A DNA stretch of 57,211 nt from Gemmatimonadota bacterium (GCA_028873695.1 JAPPNU010000035.1:1-57211), one strand, 5' to 3'; numbered from the stretch's first letter, positions 16,988 to 26,491 are shown. The notes: generated by a model from the letters alone, not told the origin. Numbers and translations: made by a program.

Positions 16988-17412
16988 AGTTTCCTCTTAT
17001 CTTGTTACGCATTCAGCGAAAAGCTGATGGCTGAAAGCCGTTTTTCGACCAACTCCCTCAAGGGCGGCGAGACGACGCCCTGCCTTGCACCCTCTCTCCC
17101 GGTGGGAGAGAGGGCCGGGGAGAGAGGTCTGGGCGGTTGAGGGGTTGCTCTTGCCTTTCGCTTTTAGCTGATGGCTTGCGGCTGATAGCTGACAGCTTTG
17201 TCCGAGAGGGCCGGGGAGAGAGGTCTGCGGGGCTGGGTGGCAGTGTCTACAAAAAACAAGCCTGTCAGACGTAATCCGACAGGCTCACATGCAACGATTC
17301 ATCTCCCGCGCGGGTTCATTGTTTCGATGATTTTTTCAACCCTCTAAATGCCCGAGATCCGGTGTAGAGCAAGAGAGGCACCTGGTACTGCGTGCCGGCG
17401 CTTCTGGCGGGC
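16988..17412. repeat. Repeat-derived intergenic region
   Basis: A strong hairpin of CCCTCTCTCCC and GGGAGAGAGGG lies at about 17090-17114, and GAGAGGGCCGGGGAGAGAGGTCTG occurs twice in part (about 17107 and 17203). GCTGATGGCT/GCTGATAGCT motifs recur between them. These look like dispersed repeats. The terminator of the sterol operon (17251-17285) is embedded here. No gene is seen. Confidence 0.6.
17251..17285 (-). terminator. Rho-independent terminator of the RND-P450-SMT operon
   Basis: Read on the minus strand, arms AGCCTGTC and GACAGGCT (8 base pairs, 11-base loop) are followed by TGTTTTTTG. It lies about 130 bases after the stop codon of the sterol methyltransferase gene. Confidence 0.75.
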
Positions 17413-18447
17413 CTAAAGCGGCTTGCGGGCCAGGAAACAGTACAGCGGCGTGAAGATACCCGCCTTGCCGCCTGCGATGTAAGCCTCTGCGGTCCGGTCC
17501 AGGAGTCGGACGACTTCCGCGGAGCCCTTCGGAAAGAGCCGCAGTACTTCCGCCAGCTTCGATCCTGCGATGACGGCCTTGCGGCCCCACGGAAGCCTGC
17601 GCAAGGCGTTCCCCAACGTCCCGTGGCGACTCTCCATGGGCTGATACCAGGGCGTGGAGGGTCCCTCCTGGACGTCTCGGTCCATCCCTTCCATGACTTG
17701 GAATCCCGCGGCTCCGAGCGCGTGATTCACTTCCCCGAAGGTCGCGATGTCCTTCAGCGCAATGCCGCGCATGAGATCCTGCTTGATGGCCCGGTGCCGC
17801 TCGTTTTTCGGATCGAACTTGTCCGTGAGACACATTTCCTGACCCCAGAACAGGGCACCGGGTTTCAGCACGCGGAAGATCTCCGCGAAGGCGCGCTGCT
17901 TGTCCGGCGCATGGCACGTTGACTCTATGGCGTAACCCCGGTCGAAGGTGTTGTCCTCGATGGCGCTCATGTCCATGAAGCTGCACGTCTCGAAATCGAC
18001 CATGTGATCGAGCCCCGCCTCGGCGTTCAACCTTTTCGCTTCATCCAACTGGATCTCATTGATGTTGATTCCGACAACCCTGACACCAGCCTCGCGGACG
18101 ACGCGGCGCATCGGGGCGCCGACTCCGCAACCGACGTCGACCACCTTCATACCCTGTTGCAGCTCCAACTCGGAGATCATCGCCCGCTGATGCCGGACCA
18201 TGGACGCCTCCACACTCTCATTGGGCGTGAGAGGCGCGAAGTGCAGGGACTCGCCCCAGCCCCATACCATGAACCCGCTGCAAAGGTCGTAATAGTCCTT
18301 CACTGTTTCAGTGTGATCGTACCCGCCCACGCCGTCGGGGTCCGTCGCCATCCGTTCGAGCCAGCCGTCGAAGTGCTGCACTCGACGTGCGACGCCCGAT
18401 CCCCGGTATGCATCTCCCAGCCCTTTCGATAGTTTGCCAAGTCGCAT
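17413..18447 (-). CDS. Sterol C24-methyltransferase (Erg6/SMT family)
   Basis: A 344-residue SAM-dependent methyltransferase strikingly like eukaryotic Erg6. The aromatic sterol-binding block (FMVWGWGESLHFAP) precedes SAM motif I (VVDVGCGVGAP); then come the second SMT signature (YAIESTCHAP), PWYQP near residue 245, and a complete C-terminal SMT domain (EAYIAGGKAGIFTP then YCFLARKP). These blocks separate SMTs from generic cyclopropane-synthase-like methyltransferases. The expected reaction is transfer of a methyl group to the C24 side-chain double bond of a sterol. It is the last gene of a minus-strand operon, 40 bases after a GPP34-P450 fusion, and is followed by a terminator. Bacterial SMTs are rare. 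No squalene epoxidase or oxidosqualene cyclase is in the window, so the sterol may be made elsewhere in the genome or taken from a host. Confidence 0.88.
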   Translation of the reverse strand: MRLGKLSKGLGDAYRGSGVARRVQHFDGWLERMATDPDGVGGYDHTETVKDYYDLCSGFMVWGWGESLHFAPLTPNESVEASMVRHQRAMISELELQQGMKVVDVGCGVGAPMRRVVREAGVRVVGININEIQLDEAKRLNAEAGLDHMVDFETCSFMDMSAIEDNTFDRGYAIESTCHAPDKQRAFAEIFRVLKPGALFWGQEMCLTDKFDPKNERHRAIKQDLMRGIALKDIATFGEVNHALGAAGFQVMEGMDRDVQEGPSTPWYQPMESRHGTLGNALRRLPWGRKAVIAGSKLAEVLRLFPKGSAEVVRLLDRTAEAYIAGGKAGIFTPLYCFLARKPL

Positions 18448-18487
18448 TTGGTCGCGTTTCCCCCTGGCTCCACCAGGAGCCGCGTCG

Positions 18488-20521
18488 TCAGTCGAACAGC
18501 TCCCGTCTCTGTTCGGTTATGCGGAACTTCAGCTTCTTGCTGGGTTTCAGCGATGGAAACGGACTGAAACGAAGTTTGTTTTTGTACTTCGCCGGCGACA
18601 CGTCAATCGTGAAGTAGTGCGCCAGCATCAGCAAGTTGGCCGCCAGGTGCAACTCCATCCACCGGGTGCCGAGACACTTGTGCGTGCCCAACCCGTACGG
18701 GGCGTACCCGGGGCTGCGATGCTCATGGCGCGGCGGCAGGTAGCGGTCGATATCGAAATCGTAGGGGTTGGGAAAGACCTCGCTCATATAATGCGTGGCA
18801 GTCATGGCGATGTGGACCCGTTCTCCCACGGGCAGCTCGTAGTCCTCGACCACGCACGTATTCATCACGTTCCGAATGGACATGGTGACGATCGGATACA
18901 TGCGCATGCACTCCATGAGGAAACGGTGCGTCACGTCGATGTTGCCGGGGGTGAAGTCCTCTCTCTCGGGGTCGCCCTTGGCGAACAGGGCATCTGCTTC
19001 GGCCTGGATTCTGGCGTAGAGGTCGGGCTGTGACGCAAGGGCGTAGACTACGAGGCTGAATGTATCGCCGAGGTACACGCTGGCAATCAGGGCGGCGGAA
19101 AAGGCGAAAAGCAGGTTGGATTCCGGGAGAAACTGCGGGTCGCTCGCGTGCAGGCTGAGGTAGTCGTCAACCAGGTCCGGCGGGCAGTCTTCCCGTTGGG
19201 CGGGGGTATGGATGCTCTGGACCCGCTGCATCAGCGTGTCCAGAACTTTCGCCCGGCGTCTCATCCCCGGCGTGTTCAGCGTGAATTTGGGCAGGAGCTT
19301 GGCGACGTGCACGCTGAGGGCGCGTTCCTTGTACGCCATCAGGTCGTCCATGATGTCCTGGGTATCGACGCCGATGAACAATGGCGAGAGCTGGGCGTTC
19401 ACCATCTCCCGGCACATGGACGTGGCACGGTATGAGTCCCCAACCGTCAAGCTCGCCATGTATCTGCGCCCCTGATTGTAGAGCTTGTCCAACTGCCCTC
19501 CGAGCCTCCCTGCGGAATAGGCCGGCGACAAGGATTTGCGAAGCCGGAAGTGATCGGCGCCGTCCAGCGCGGGCAGGACGCCGGACGCGCCGTAGACCTT
19601 CTCGAATTCGCTGAAGTAGTCCCTGGATCTCAGGTACATGCGCCCGCGCTTGTTTACCCAGCGGTTTGTCTCAAGTCCGGCCAGGAAGGTCATGGGATCC
19701 GAGAAGGGAGGGCGGATCCGGAACACCGGACCGTACTCCTCTGAAAGATTCCCGAAGAGCGCATTAAGGTTGCCGTCTCGAAGATGCGGGTTCAGCAGCA
19801 GCTTGGGCAGTGAAACCGTCGGAATCTTCCTGGTAAGGGCAGTACGTCGAAGAGCTGGACCGGCAAGGTTCTGAGAGACCGCAGTGGCCAGGGAGCGGCC
19901 GATCAGGTCCATCTTGCAGATAAATTCGATGCGCTCCATCGCCGTGTCGTCGAGTTGGAATATGAAACGGAAGACGTCACACGTATTGACGAGGCAGATT
20001 ATGATGGCATCTCTCGGATCGGGAATCTCGTCGGTGAAGATGCACCTGCTGATCCGTGTTTTAATGAACTGGTCCGCAGTGCCCTCCTCCGACTTGCCGT
20101 ACAATTCCGCATGCCAGACGGTAGGAGCCAGTGTCCAGAATTCGCCATCGTGATATTCCAGGATCTTCAGGTCAACCAGGCGATCCAGAACCGAATCAAT
20201 GATCGACTCCGCGCGGGAGGCGAGCCGCTCGATCCAGTACTGGGCGTTTCGTTGAACAGACTCGGCAGCGATCTCCTTCAGAATGGGGTCCAGGACAGGG
20301 CTGCCCGTTTCCGAATCGTCCACAAGGAACAGGGATTCCATGTCCGTGTCGATTCGAGATCTGAGTGAAAGCTCCGCCAACACGGCACCGATGACCGCGC
20401 AGTTCAGATGCCAGCCTGGCAACTGGTGAAAGTAGCCGGTCTCCTCGTTGAGGAGCATCAGGATGAGTTCCTGAGTCAAAGTCAGCGGTTGAGTCGTCGG
20501 ATCCTCGGTAGTATTAGCCAT
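18488..20521 (-). CDS. Fusion of GPP34 (GOLPH3-like) domain with cytochrome P450
   Basis: A 677-residue two-domain protein. Residues 12 to about 225 resemble GPP34/Golgi-phosphoprotein-3: the LTLTQELILMLLNEETG start, a VIGAVLAELSLRSRI helix, the DPILKEI segment, and a late PDPRDAIIICLVNTCDVF helix. This fold binds phosphoinositides or other membrane lipids in eukaryotes. Residues of about 245-677 are a P450: an I-helix with GDT, an E-x-x-R (ECMRM) and the haem loop YGLGTHKC616LG, where Phe is replaced by Tyr. The P450 class and substrate are not clear. GGGAGG lies 9 bases before the ATG. It sits 31 bases after the RND gene and 40 before the sterol methyltransferase gene. A membrane-lipid-docked hydroxylase acting on sterols is inferred. 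Confidence 0.85.
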   Translation of the reverse strand: MANTTEDPTTQPLTLTQELILMLLNEETGYFHQLPGWHLNCAVIGAVLAELSLRSRIDTDMESLFLVDDSETGSPVLDPILKEIAAESVQRNAQYWIERLASRAESIIDSVLDRLVDLKILEYHDGEFWTLAPTVWHAELYGKSEEGTADQFIKTRISRCIFTDEIPDPRDAIIICLVNTCDVFRFIFQLDDTAMERIEFICKMDLIGRSLATAVSQNLAGPALRRTALTRKIPTVSLPKLLLNPHLRDGNLNALFGNLSEEYGPVFRIRPPFSDPMTFLAGLETNRWVNKRGRMYLRSRDYFSEFEKVYGASGVLPALDGADHFRLRKSLSPAYSAGRLGGQLDKLYNQGRRYMASLTVGDSYRATSMCREMVNAQLSPLFIGVDTQDIMDDLMAYKERALSVHVAKLLPKFTLNTPGMRRRAKVLDTLMQRVQSIHTPAQREDCPPDLVDDYLSLHASDPQFLPESNLLFAFSAALIASVYLGDTFSLVVYALASQPDLYARIQAEADALFAKGDPEREDFTPGNIDVTHRFLMECMRMYPIVTMSIRNVMNTCVVEDYELPVGERVHIAMTATHYMSEVFPNPYDFDIDRYLPPRHEHRSPGYAPYGLGTHKCLGTRWMELHLAANLLMLAHYFTIDVSPAKYKNKLRFSPFPSLKPSKKLKFRITEQRRELFD

Positions 20522-20552
20522 CGGTTTTTGCCTCCCTGCGCCATGAAGTGCA

Positions 20553-23500
20553 CTACGTGGTACCGGCGCCGGAACGGCCCCACGAAGCAGTCAGACGCAG
20601 TTGGATGGTGTAAAGCGCGGGAACGACCATCATGAGTATAGCCGTGGTGAATAGAATGCCGCAACCGAGCGAGGCGGCAAAGGGGATCAGGAACTGGGCC
20701 TGGATGGCGCGTTCCAGAATGAGGGGCGTGAAGCCGAGGAACGTCGTCACGGAAGTGAGCATGATCGGACGAAAGCGTCCCTTGGCGCCCTCCACAATCG
20801 CAGTTCTTGCCACGGCGCCTTCCCCGAGTTTCTGATCGATGAAATCGATCATCACCAGGGAATCGTTCACGACCACCCCACTCAGGCCGAAGATACCCAG
20901 GAAGGATACGGCGCTCAGAGCTACGCCCAGAACCCAGTGGCCCAGGATCACACCGATGAACCCGAAGGGGATCACGGCCATGATGATAAACGGTTTGGTG
21001 TAGGATCGCAGCGGGATCGCGAGAAGGGCAAAGATCATGATCAGCGCGACCGCGAACCCACGGTACAGCGCATCCAGGGAATCGAGCTGCTGTTGTTGTT
21101 CCCCTCCGAAGCTGTATGTCAGGTCCGGGTGCAAGGCGGTCAGGTCCGAGAGGATCGAATTGGCCAGGATGTTGTTGGCTTCGTCGCCGGAAATCACCGA
21201 AGCATCGACGTCCGCGGTAACCGTGACGACGCGCTGGCCGTCCTTCCGTCGAATGGCCGGCATTGACACCCCCGGTTTCAGGGAGGCCACACTCATGACC
21301 GGGACCTCGGCCCCGCCCGGCGTGCGGACCAGGTACCGTTCGATATCGGTGATAGAACTCCGCTCATCGGCGGGCAGGCGCACGTAGACGCGGACCTCTT
21401 CCCGGCCGCGCTGGACCCGGACGGCATCCGCGCCGAAAAACGCCGCGCGCGTCTGTCCGGCCAACGCTTCCAGCGTAAGACCCAGAGTACGCGCTTCCGG
21501 CCGTAGCTCCAGCTGCATTTCCGGAATGCCCGGGGTGTGATCCGACCGGATGTCGTGGACGCCTGCCACTTCTCGGAGACCGTCGACCACAGCGTTCGCA
21601 ATCCGTGCGAGGCGCTCGGGATCCGGATGCGACAGTACGGCCTCGACCGGGTTGCCCAGGTCAAAGACCGCGCCGCTGAAGGTGACGCCGCGCACGTAAG
21701 GAAGCACCCCCACCTCTTCTCGCCATGCCTGCACGACCTCTCCGGATGAGATCCGCCTTTGCTGCGCACTCAGGAGTTTGAACTCGATGGTAGCGATGTT
21801 GGCCTGCGGATTGAGGGTGGGGGCCGGATTGAGCCCGCCCTCGAGTCTCGATCCCAAACCGACGGTAACCGTTACGCCGCTCAGCAGCGGTGGCGCATCC
21901 TCGGGCCGGCCACGTGAAAGCCGTTCCATGACCCGGTTACCTGCGGCCTCCAGTTCCCGGGCCACCTCGTAAGTCCTCGGGGCGGTCGTCCCATCGGGCA
22001 TCTCCAGGACGACCGTCGCGAAATCCCCCTCGATGTCAGCGGCCAGCGTAGTGGGTACGATTCCCGCCGGCAACAGCGAGATGCTGAGCACGAGCATGCC
22101 CACGGCCCCCGCCATCGTGATCACGGGCTGATCCGTCGCGAACCGCAGCACCCCGTCCAGCGGACCCTGTACGAACCGGTTCAACACCTCGTTCACACGG
22201 CCCTGGATCCGTGCGAAGAACCGGTCGAAAGCGCTGGCCGGCACCCATTCAGGACCCTTCAAATGGGACAGGTGGTTGGGCAGCACCAGCAGTGATTCGA
22301 CCAGGGAAACCAGCAGCATGGCGATCATGATGATCGGCAGGGCCCGCCATACGTCACCGATGCCGCCGGGGATGAACAGCAACGGGACGAAGGCGACCAC
22401 CGACGTCAGAACTGCGAACGTCAACGGCACCTTGATCCGCCTTACACCACGGATCGCGGCCGCAACATCGGGTGTTCCCCGACTGCGTTCGTATCGAATG
22501 TGCTCGGCTACGACGATGGCGTCGTCGACGACGATCCCTATGGCGAGCACGAAGGAAAACAGGCTGATTTCATTGATCGCCACGTCGAACGCATTCATGA
22601 CGGCCAGCGCGCCTATACCCGAAACGGCGAGGCCGACGGCGACCCATATTGCAAGTCGGATTTCGAGAAACAGGCTGAGTGCGATCAACACCAGCAACAG
22701 CCCCAGGATGCCGTTCTTGATAAGGAGATTGGCGCGTTCCACATAGACCTGGGATTCGTCATTCCACATGGTGACGGCCACGCCGTCCGGCAGCGCCGGG
22801 ATCACCTCGTTTTCCAGATGTTCCCGGACGTTCGTCGCGACGTCCATCACCTGTTCGCCTTCGGCCCGGAAGACCTCCACGAAGACAGCGGGATGGTTCT
22901 GATGCCGGACAATCAGGTCGGCTTCCTGAAATCCGTCGCGGACTTCGGCGACGTCCCCAACGCGCAATACCGCGCCGTCACTCTTGCTGAGAAGGACAAT
23001 TGCTTCGAAATCCTGCTGGTCGTAGTTCTGGCCGAGGGTCCGGATCCGCACCTGGGATTCCCGGGTATCGATACTGCCGGCGGACAGGTTCAATGAACTG
23101 CGGCGGATGGTATCGGCGATGTCGTTGAGTGTCAGGCCAAGGGCCCTCAGCCGATGGAGCGGAACCTCGATGGAGATTTCGTATTTCCGAACGCCGCTGA
23201 CGTCGACCTGGGACACGGACGGAAGCGCCGTGAGTTTATCCTCGATCTGATACGCCAATTCCTTCAGCGAGCGCTCGGACACGTCGCCGTAGACGATGAG
23301 CCGCATCAAGCTCATGCGGTTATCCATCTCCCGGAAACTGGGACGATCGGCACCGGCCGGGAAAGACTGTACGCGATTGACCGCGGACTCGATATCGTCC
23401 AGGGCCCTGGCCATGTCCGTTCCGGAATCCATTTGAATTCTGACGGACGCGATGCCCGGCGCCGCCACGGACTTGACCGCCTTGACGTCGTCCAGCCCGC

Positions 23501-23747
23501 TGACCCGATCCTCGATCTTGACGACGATCGACTCCTCGATCTCCTCCGGCGTGGCGCCGGGATAGGCCATCGACACTTCAATGTGGTAGAAGGGCGTGGT
23601 GGGCCACGCTTCCCGATCGATTCCGGTCAGCGAAACCAACCCCGCGGCGACGATAGCCCACATCAACAGATTGGCCGCGATGCTGTTGCCGGCCATGTAG
23701 GCGATCGGTCCGGGCCGTTCGCCGTGGATGTCGTCGTTAGTACTCAT
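20553..23747 (-). CDS. RND-family efflux permease (HAE-like)
   Basis: A 1064-residue inner-membrane proton-driven transporter of the AcrB/MexB superfamily. It shows two repeats of TM-periplasmic-loop organisation: a first TM (NSIAANLLMWAIVAAGLV), two large periplasmic loops, and TM clusters in each half. The proton-relay pair D-D lies at about residues 407-408 (GIVVDDAIVVAEH), as in AcrB. The length is typical. It is translationally coupled to the upstream membrane-fusion gene (ATGA overlap) and is followed 31 bases later by the GPP34-P450 gene. In this setting the cargo could be a sterol or other lipid product of the downstream enzymes, but drug-type substrates cannot be excluded from sequence alone. 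Confidence 0.92.
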   Translation of the reverse strand: MSTNDDIHGERPGPIAYMAGNSIAANLLMWAIVAAGLVSLTGIDREAWPTTPFYHIEVSMAYPGATPEEIEESIVVKIEDRVSGLDDVKAVKSVAAPGIASVRIQMDSGTDMARALDDIESAVNRVQSFPAGADRPSFREMDNRMSLMRLIVYGDVSERSLKELAYQIEDKLTALPSVSQVDVSGVRKYEISIEVPLHRLRALGLTLNDIADTIRRSSLNLSAGSIDTRESQVRIRTLGQNYDQQDFEAIVLLSKSDGAVLRVGDVAEVRDGFQEADLIVRHQNHPAVFVEVFRAEGEQVMDVATNVREHLENEVIPALPDGVAVTMWNDESQVYVERANLLIKNGILGLLLVLIALSLFLEIRLAIWVAVGLAVSGIGALAVMNAFDVAINEISLFSFVLAIGIVVDDAIVVAEHIRYERSRGTPDVAAAIRGVRRIKVPLTFAVLTSVVAFVPLLFIPGGIGDVWRALPIIMIAMLLVSLVESLLVLPNHLSHLKGPEWVPASAFDRFFARIQGRVNEVLNRFVQGPLDGVLRFATDQPVITMAGAVGMLVLSISLLPAGIVPTTLAADIEGDFATVVLEMPDGTTAPRTYEVARELEAAGNRVMERLSRGRPEDAPPLLSGVTVTVGLGSRLEGGLNPAPTLNPQANIATIEFKLLSAQQRRISSGEVVQAWREEVGVLPYVRGVTFSGAVFDLGNPVEAVLSHPDPERLARIANAVVDGLREVAGVHDIRSDHTPGIPEMQLELRPEARTLGLTLEALAGQTRAAFFGADAVRVQRGREEVRVYVRLPADERSSITDIERYLVRTPGGAEVPVMSVASLKPGVSMPAIRRKDGQRVVTVTADVDASVISGDEANNILANSILSDLTALHPDLTYSFGGEQQQQLDSLDALYRGFAVALIMIFALLAIPLRSYTKPFIIMAVIPFGFIGVILGHWVLGVALSAVSFLGIFGLSGVVVNDSLVMIDFIDQKLGEGAVARTAIVEGAKGRFRPIMLTSVTTFLGFTPLILERAIQAQFLIPFAASLGCGILFTTAILMMVVPALYTIQLRLTASWGRSGAGTT

Positions 23748-24955
23748 GGCGACCCGTCAGTCTCCGTCTGAACGGGCATTCCTTCCGTGGCGAAGTGAAT
23801 CCCGCCGGTGATGACCCCCAGACCGTGTTCCAGCGAACCCGTCACGTACGCTTCATCGTTGGAACGCTGCAAGACCCGAACCGGAACGATATCTACAACG
23901 CCGCCTTTCACCATCCAGACCTCGTCGCCGGGCTTCAACGAGGCCCGCGGGATCCTGAAATAGCGCTCCGGAGCCATGCCTTCGATTTCCACCAGGACAA
24001 ACTTGCCCACCATCAGGGGCGGATGACCGCCGGGGCTGGCGTTCCCGTTCGCCGGGACGCCTGCCGAAAACGGGTCCGGTACGCGCACGATCACATCGAT
24101 GGTGCGCGTTTGCTCGTCGAGGGCTGCTTCGGCTCGATCCACGTAGCCTTCCCAGTCGTATTTCGCATCGCCGTGCCGGGCGAATACCCTTGCACCCACG
24201 TCTCGATTGCCGTCGCCCGCCTTCAGAAGCCACAGGTCCGGGACGAGGGCGGCGGCGGCGTCGGTGAGGGGTACGACCACTTCCACCGCGTCGGCGGCGA
24301 ACAGCCGGCCCACCGGCTGGCCGGGATTGACGATCTGTCCCCGGTCCACGGATTCCTCGCGCACCAGGCCGTTGAAAGGCGCGGTTATCCGGGTCCTGGA
24401 CAGGGCGAGTCTGGCGTCGGCAAGCCTCGCCTCATCGCGATTCAGCGCAGCCCTCGCCGCGTTCAGTTGGGGCTCTCTCAGCGTAAGGGGATTCGTATCC
24501 GATGGCGAAGCCTCATCCCCCTGTTTCCCCGCGTAGAGTTCATACTGCGAGCGGGCAATCGACGCCTGTTCCTGTTCTTTGAGCAGTGCCACCCGGCTGG
24601 CCGAGAGAATGGCCTCCGCCTCCTGCACCCTGAACCGATAGTGGACCTCTTCAATACGGAACATGGATTGCCCGGCCGTTACCCGGCCGCCGCTCTTGAA
24701 TCCCGGATCCACCCAGACCACCCGGCCGCCCACCTGAGGAACAATGTCGACCTCCGCGCCGGGCCGCACGGTACCGGAACCGAATATGGGTATGGGCCCG
24801 GACCCGGCCGCAACCGGCCCCGTCTGCACGAACGGTATCTGCGGAGGCTGTTCGGTTCGCGTCGGTTCGGGCGACAGTGAAACCAGAAGGGCGGCCAGAC
24901 CCACCGAAAACACGATAATGGCGATGGAAATCAGAATGCTGGATGCGCGGGACAT
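23744..24955 (-). CDS. RND efflux membrane-fusion (periplasmic adaptor) protein
   Basis: A 403-residue HlyD/AcrA-type adaptor. An N-terminal membrane anchor (ILISIAIIVFSVGLAALLVS) is followed by a biotinyl-lipoyl-like half motif (EVDIVPQVGGRVVWVDPGF), an alpha-hairpin rich in Q, E and R, the second lipoyl half (RTRITAPFNGLVREESVDRG) and a beta-barrel/proximal domain. It links the permease with the outer-membrane channel. AAGGAG precedes the ATG at 24955; the gene starts 6 bases after the OMF stop and overlaps the permease start by 4 bases. Confidence 0.92.
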   Translation of the reverse strand: MSRASSILISIAIIVFSVGLAALLVSLSPEPTRTEQPPQIPFVQTGPVAAGSGPIPIFGSGTVRPGAEVDIVPQVGGRVVWVDPGFKSGGRVTAGQSMFRIEEVHYRFRVQEAEAILSASRVALLKEQEQASIARSQYELYAGKQGDEASPSDTNPLTLREPQLNAARAALNRDEARLADARLALSRTRITAPFNGLVREESVDRGQIVNPGQPVGRLFAADAVEVVVPLTDAAAALVPDLWLLKAGDGNRDVGARVFARHGDAKYDWEGYVDRAEAALDEQTRTIDVIVRVPDPFSAGVPANGNASPGGHPPLMVGKFVLVEIEGMAPERYFRIPRASLKPGDEVWMVKGGVVDIVPVRVLQRSNDEAYVTGSLEHGLGVITGGIHFATEGMPVQTETDGSP

Positions 24956-24961
24956 GACGTT

Positions 24962-26491
24962 CTACTCCTTCGGTGGTCGGGAGGGGCTCCGGCCCGGCGG
25001 TTCCTGCCCGAAGGCCTGGCGGGCGTCGGGGGTCCACGCGCCGCCCAACGCCCGGTGCAGAGCAAGACGGGCAAGACCCAGGTCGCGTTCCGCCGTCGCA
25101 AGCAAGGATTTCGCGGTCAACCGGATCTGCATTGAGGCAAGTAAAGCCTCGTAGTCAACCACACCCGAAACATACCGCTTCTCCTGCAGTTCCTCTTCCG
25201 CCTGAGCCGCGTTCGATTGAGATTTCAGCAGCGAATGGCGTCGGCGGCTGGCCTCCAGGCCGGCAAGGGCGGCTTCAACCTCGTTGACGGCGGTGATCAC
25301 GGATCTCCCGTAGGCCGCGACTGCACCCTTCAATCCGGCTTTCGCAAGCGCGAGATTGGCTTGAAGCCGAGTTCCCTGGAATACGGGTCCCAGCAGGTTC
25401 ATGCTCAGATTCCGGAACCATTGCTCAGGGTCGAACCACTCGCTCGACTCCGTACTCTGCAGCCCGATAGATCCGTGAAGGGACAGCCTCGGCGCAAGGT
25501 CCGCGCGGCGGGCGCCAACCTGCAATCGGGCCGCTTCCATCCGCTGCCTGGCCGCGACGACGTCCGGACGCTGCATCAGCAGACGGGTTGGGATATCAGG
25601 TGGAACGGGTTGCAGGACGCCGTTGCCGGGCGGGGAATCGGACGCCAGTTGCGCGAGGTCCACGCGGTGGTCTCCCATAAGCACCCGGAGCCGCCCCTCG
25701 GCATTCGCCAGCAGCGCTTCGATCTGCGGGAGTTCGGCCTGTGCGCCGCGCGCATCCTGCCGCGCCCGGTGGAGGACGCTCACGTCGGTCAACCCGCGGA
25801 TGTAGCGGGACTCGGACAGCGATTCCCGTTGCCGGGAAGCCTCCGCGATTTCGGATGCCAGCGTCCGTTGGCGTCGCAGGTTGACCAGTTCAAGGTAGGC
25901 CCGGACGGTTTCGGCCAGAATACCGATCCTTGCCGTCACATAGTCCGATTCGGATGCAAGGTGCTCGGCGCCCGCAGCCAGAGCGTCGTTCCGGTTCCGG
26001 CCCCAGAAATCGAGTTCGTAGGCGAATTCCACACCGGCCGTGTAGGTCGTGATCCCGAGTCGATCCGGGAGCGTGATTCCCGGTATGCCGCCTCCTCCCG
26101 AACCGACTCCCAATTCGTCCAGCTGGGCGCCGATGCCCGCGTTGGTGGGCGCGTCGAACTCATTGACGCCGGCTGTCGGCTGAATGGAGGGAAAAAGGGG
26201 CGCCCTGGCGATGCGTGCCCGCGCCCTGGCCTGATCGACCCGGGCGACCGCGGCGGCCAGGTCGAAGTTCGACGCCAGCACGCCTGCGACTATCCTATCC
26301 AGGGCCGGGTCGGCGAAGGTCTTCCACCATTCCCGCCGCCGGATTGAACCGGCGGTTTCACCACCGGCGGACCCGTCGGTCAACTCCGTAACCGACTCGG
26401 CAACCGGCGGCGTTGAACGCGGCGCCAGGGTGCAGGCGGAGACGAGAAAGCCGACGATAGCCGGCAGGAGTCTTCTTTGCGCGATAGACAT
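24962..26491 (-). CDS. Outer-membrane factor lipoprotein (NodT/OprM type)
   Basis: A 509-residue TolC-like channel protein. A lipoprotein signal ends in LVSAC, so it should be acylated and anchored in the outer membrane. Two OEP repeats with long amphipathic helices follow (for example LAAAVARVDQARARARIAR and VAARQRMEAARLQVGARR). The ATG at 26491 begins the signal peptide; the open frame extends upstream to 26611 without a signal. It is the first gene of the minus-strand operon that continues with the adaptor, the RND permease, the GPP34-P450 fusion and the sterol methyltransferase. The promoter must lie in the 276-base divergent gap to the sodium symporter gene. Confidence 0.9.
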   Translation of the reverse strand: MSIAQRRLLPAIVGFLVSACTLAPRSTPPVAESVTELTDGSAGGETAGSIRRREWWKTFADPALDRIVAGVLASNFDLAAAVARVDQARARARIARAPLFPSIQPTAGVNEFDAPTNAGIGAQLDELGVGSGGGGIPGITLPDRLGITTYTAGVEFAYELDFWGRNRNDALAAGAEHLASESDYVTARIGILAETVRAYLELVNLRRQRTLASEIAEASRQRESLSESRYIRGLTDVSVLHRARQDARGAQAELPQIEALLANAEGRLRVLMGDHRVDLAQLASDSPPGNGVLQPVPPDIPTRLLMQRPDVVAARQRMEAARLQVGARRADLAPRLSLHGSIGLQSTESSEWFDPEQWFRNLSMNLLGPVFQGTRLQANLALAKAGLKGAVAAYGRSVITAVNEVEAALAGLEASRRRHSLLKSQSNAAQAEEELQEKRYVSGVVDYEALLASMQIRLTAKSLLATAERDLGLARLALHRALGGAWTPDARQAFGQEPPGRSPSRPPKE

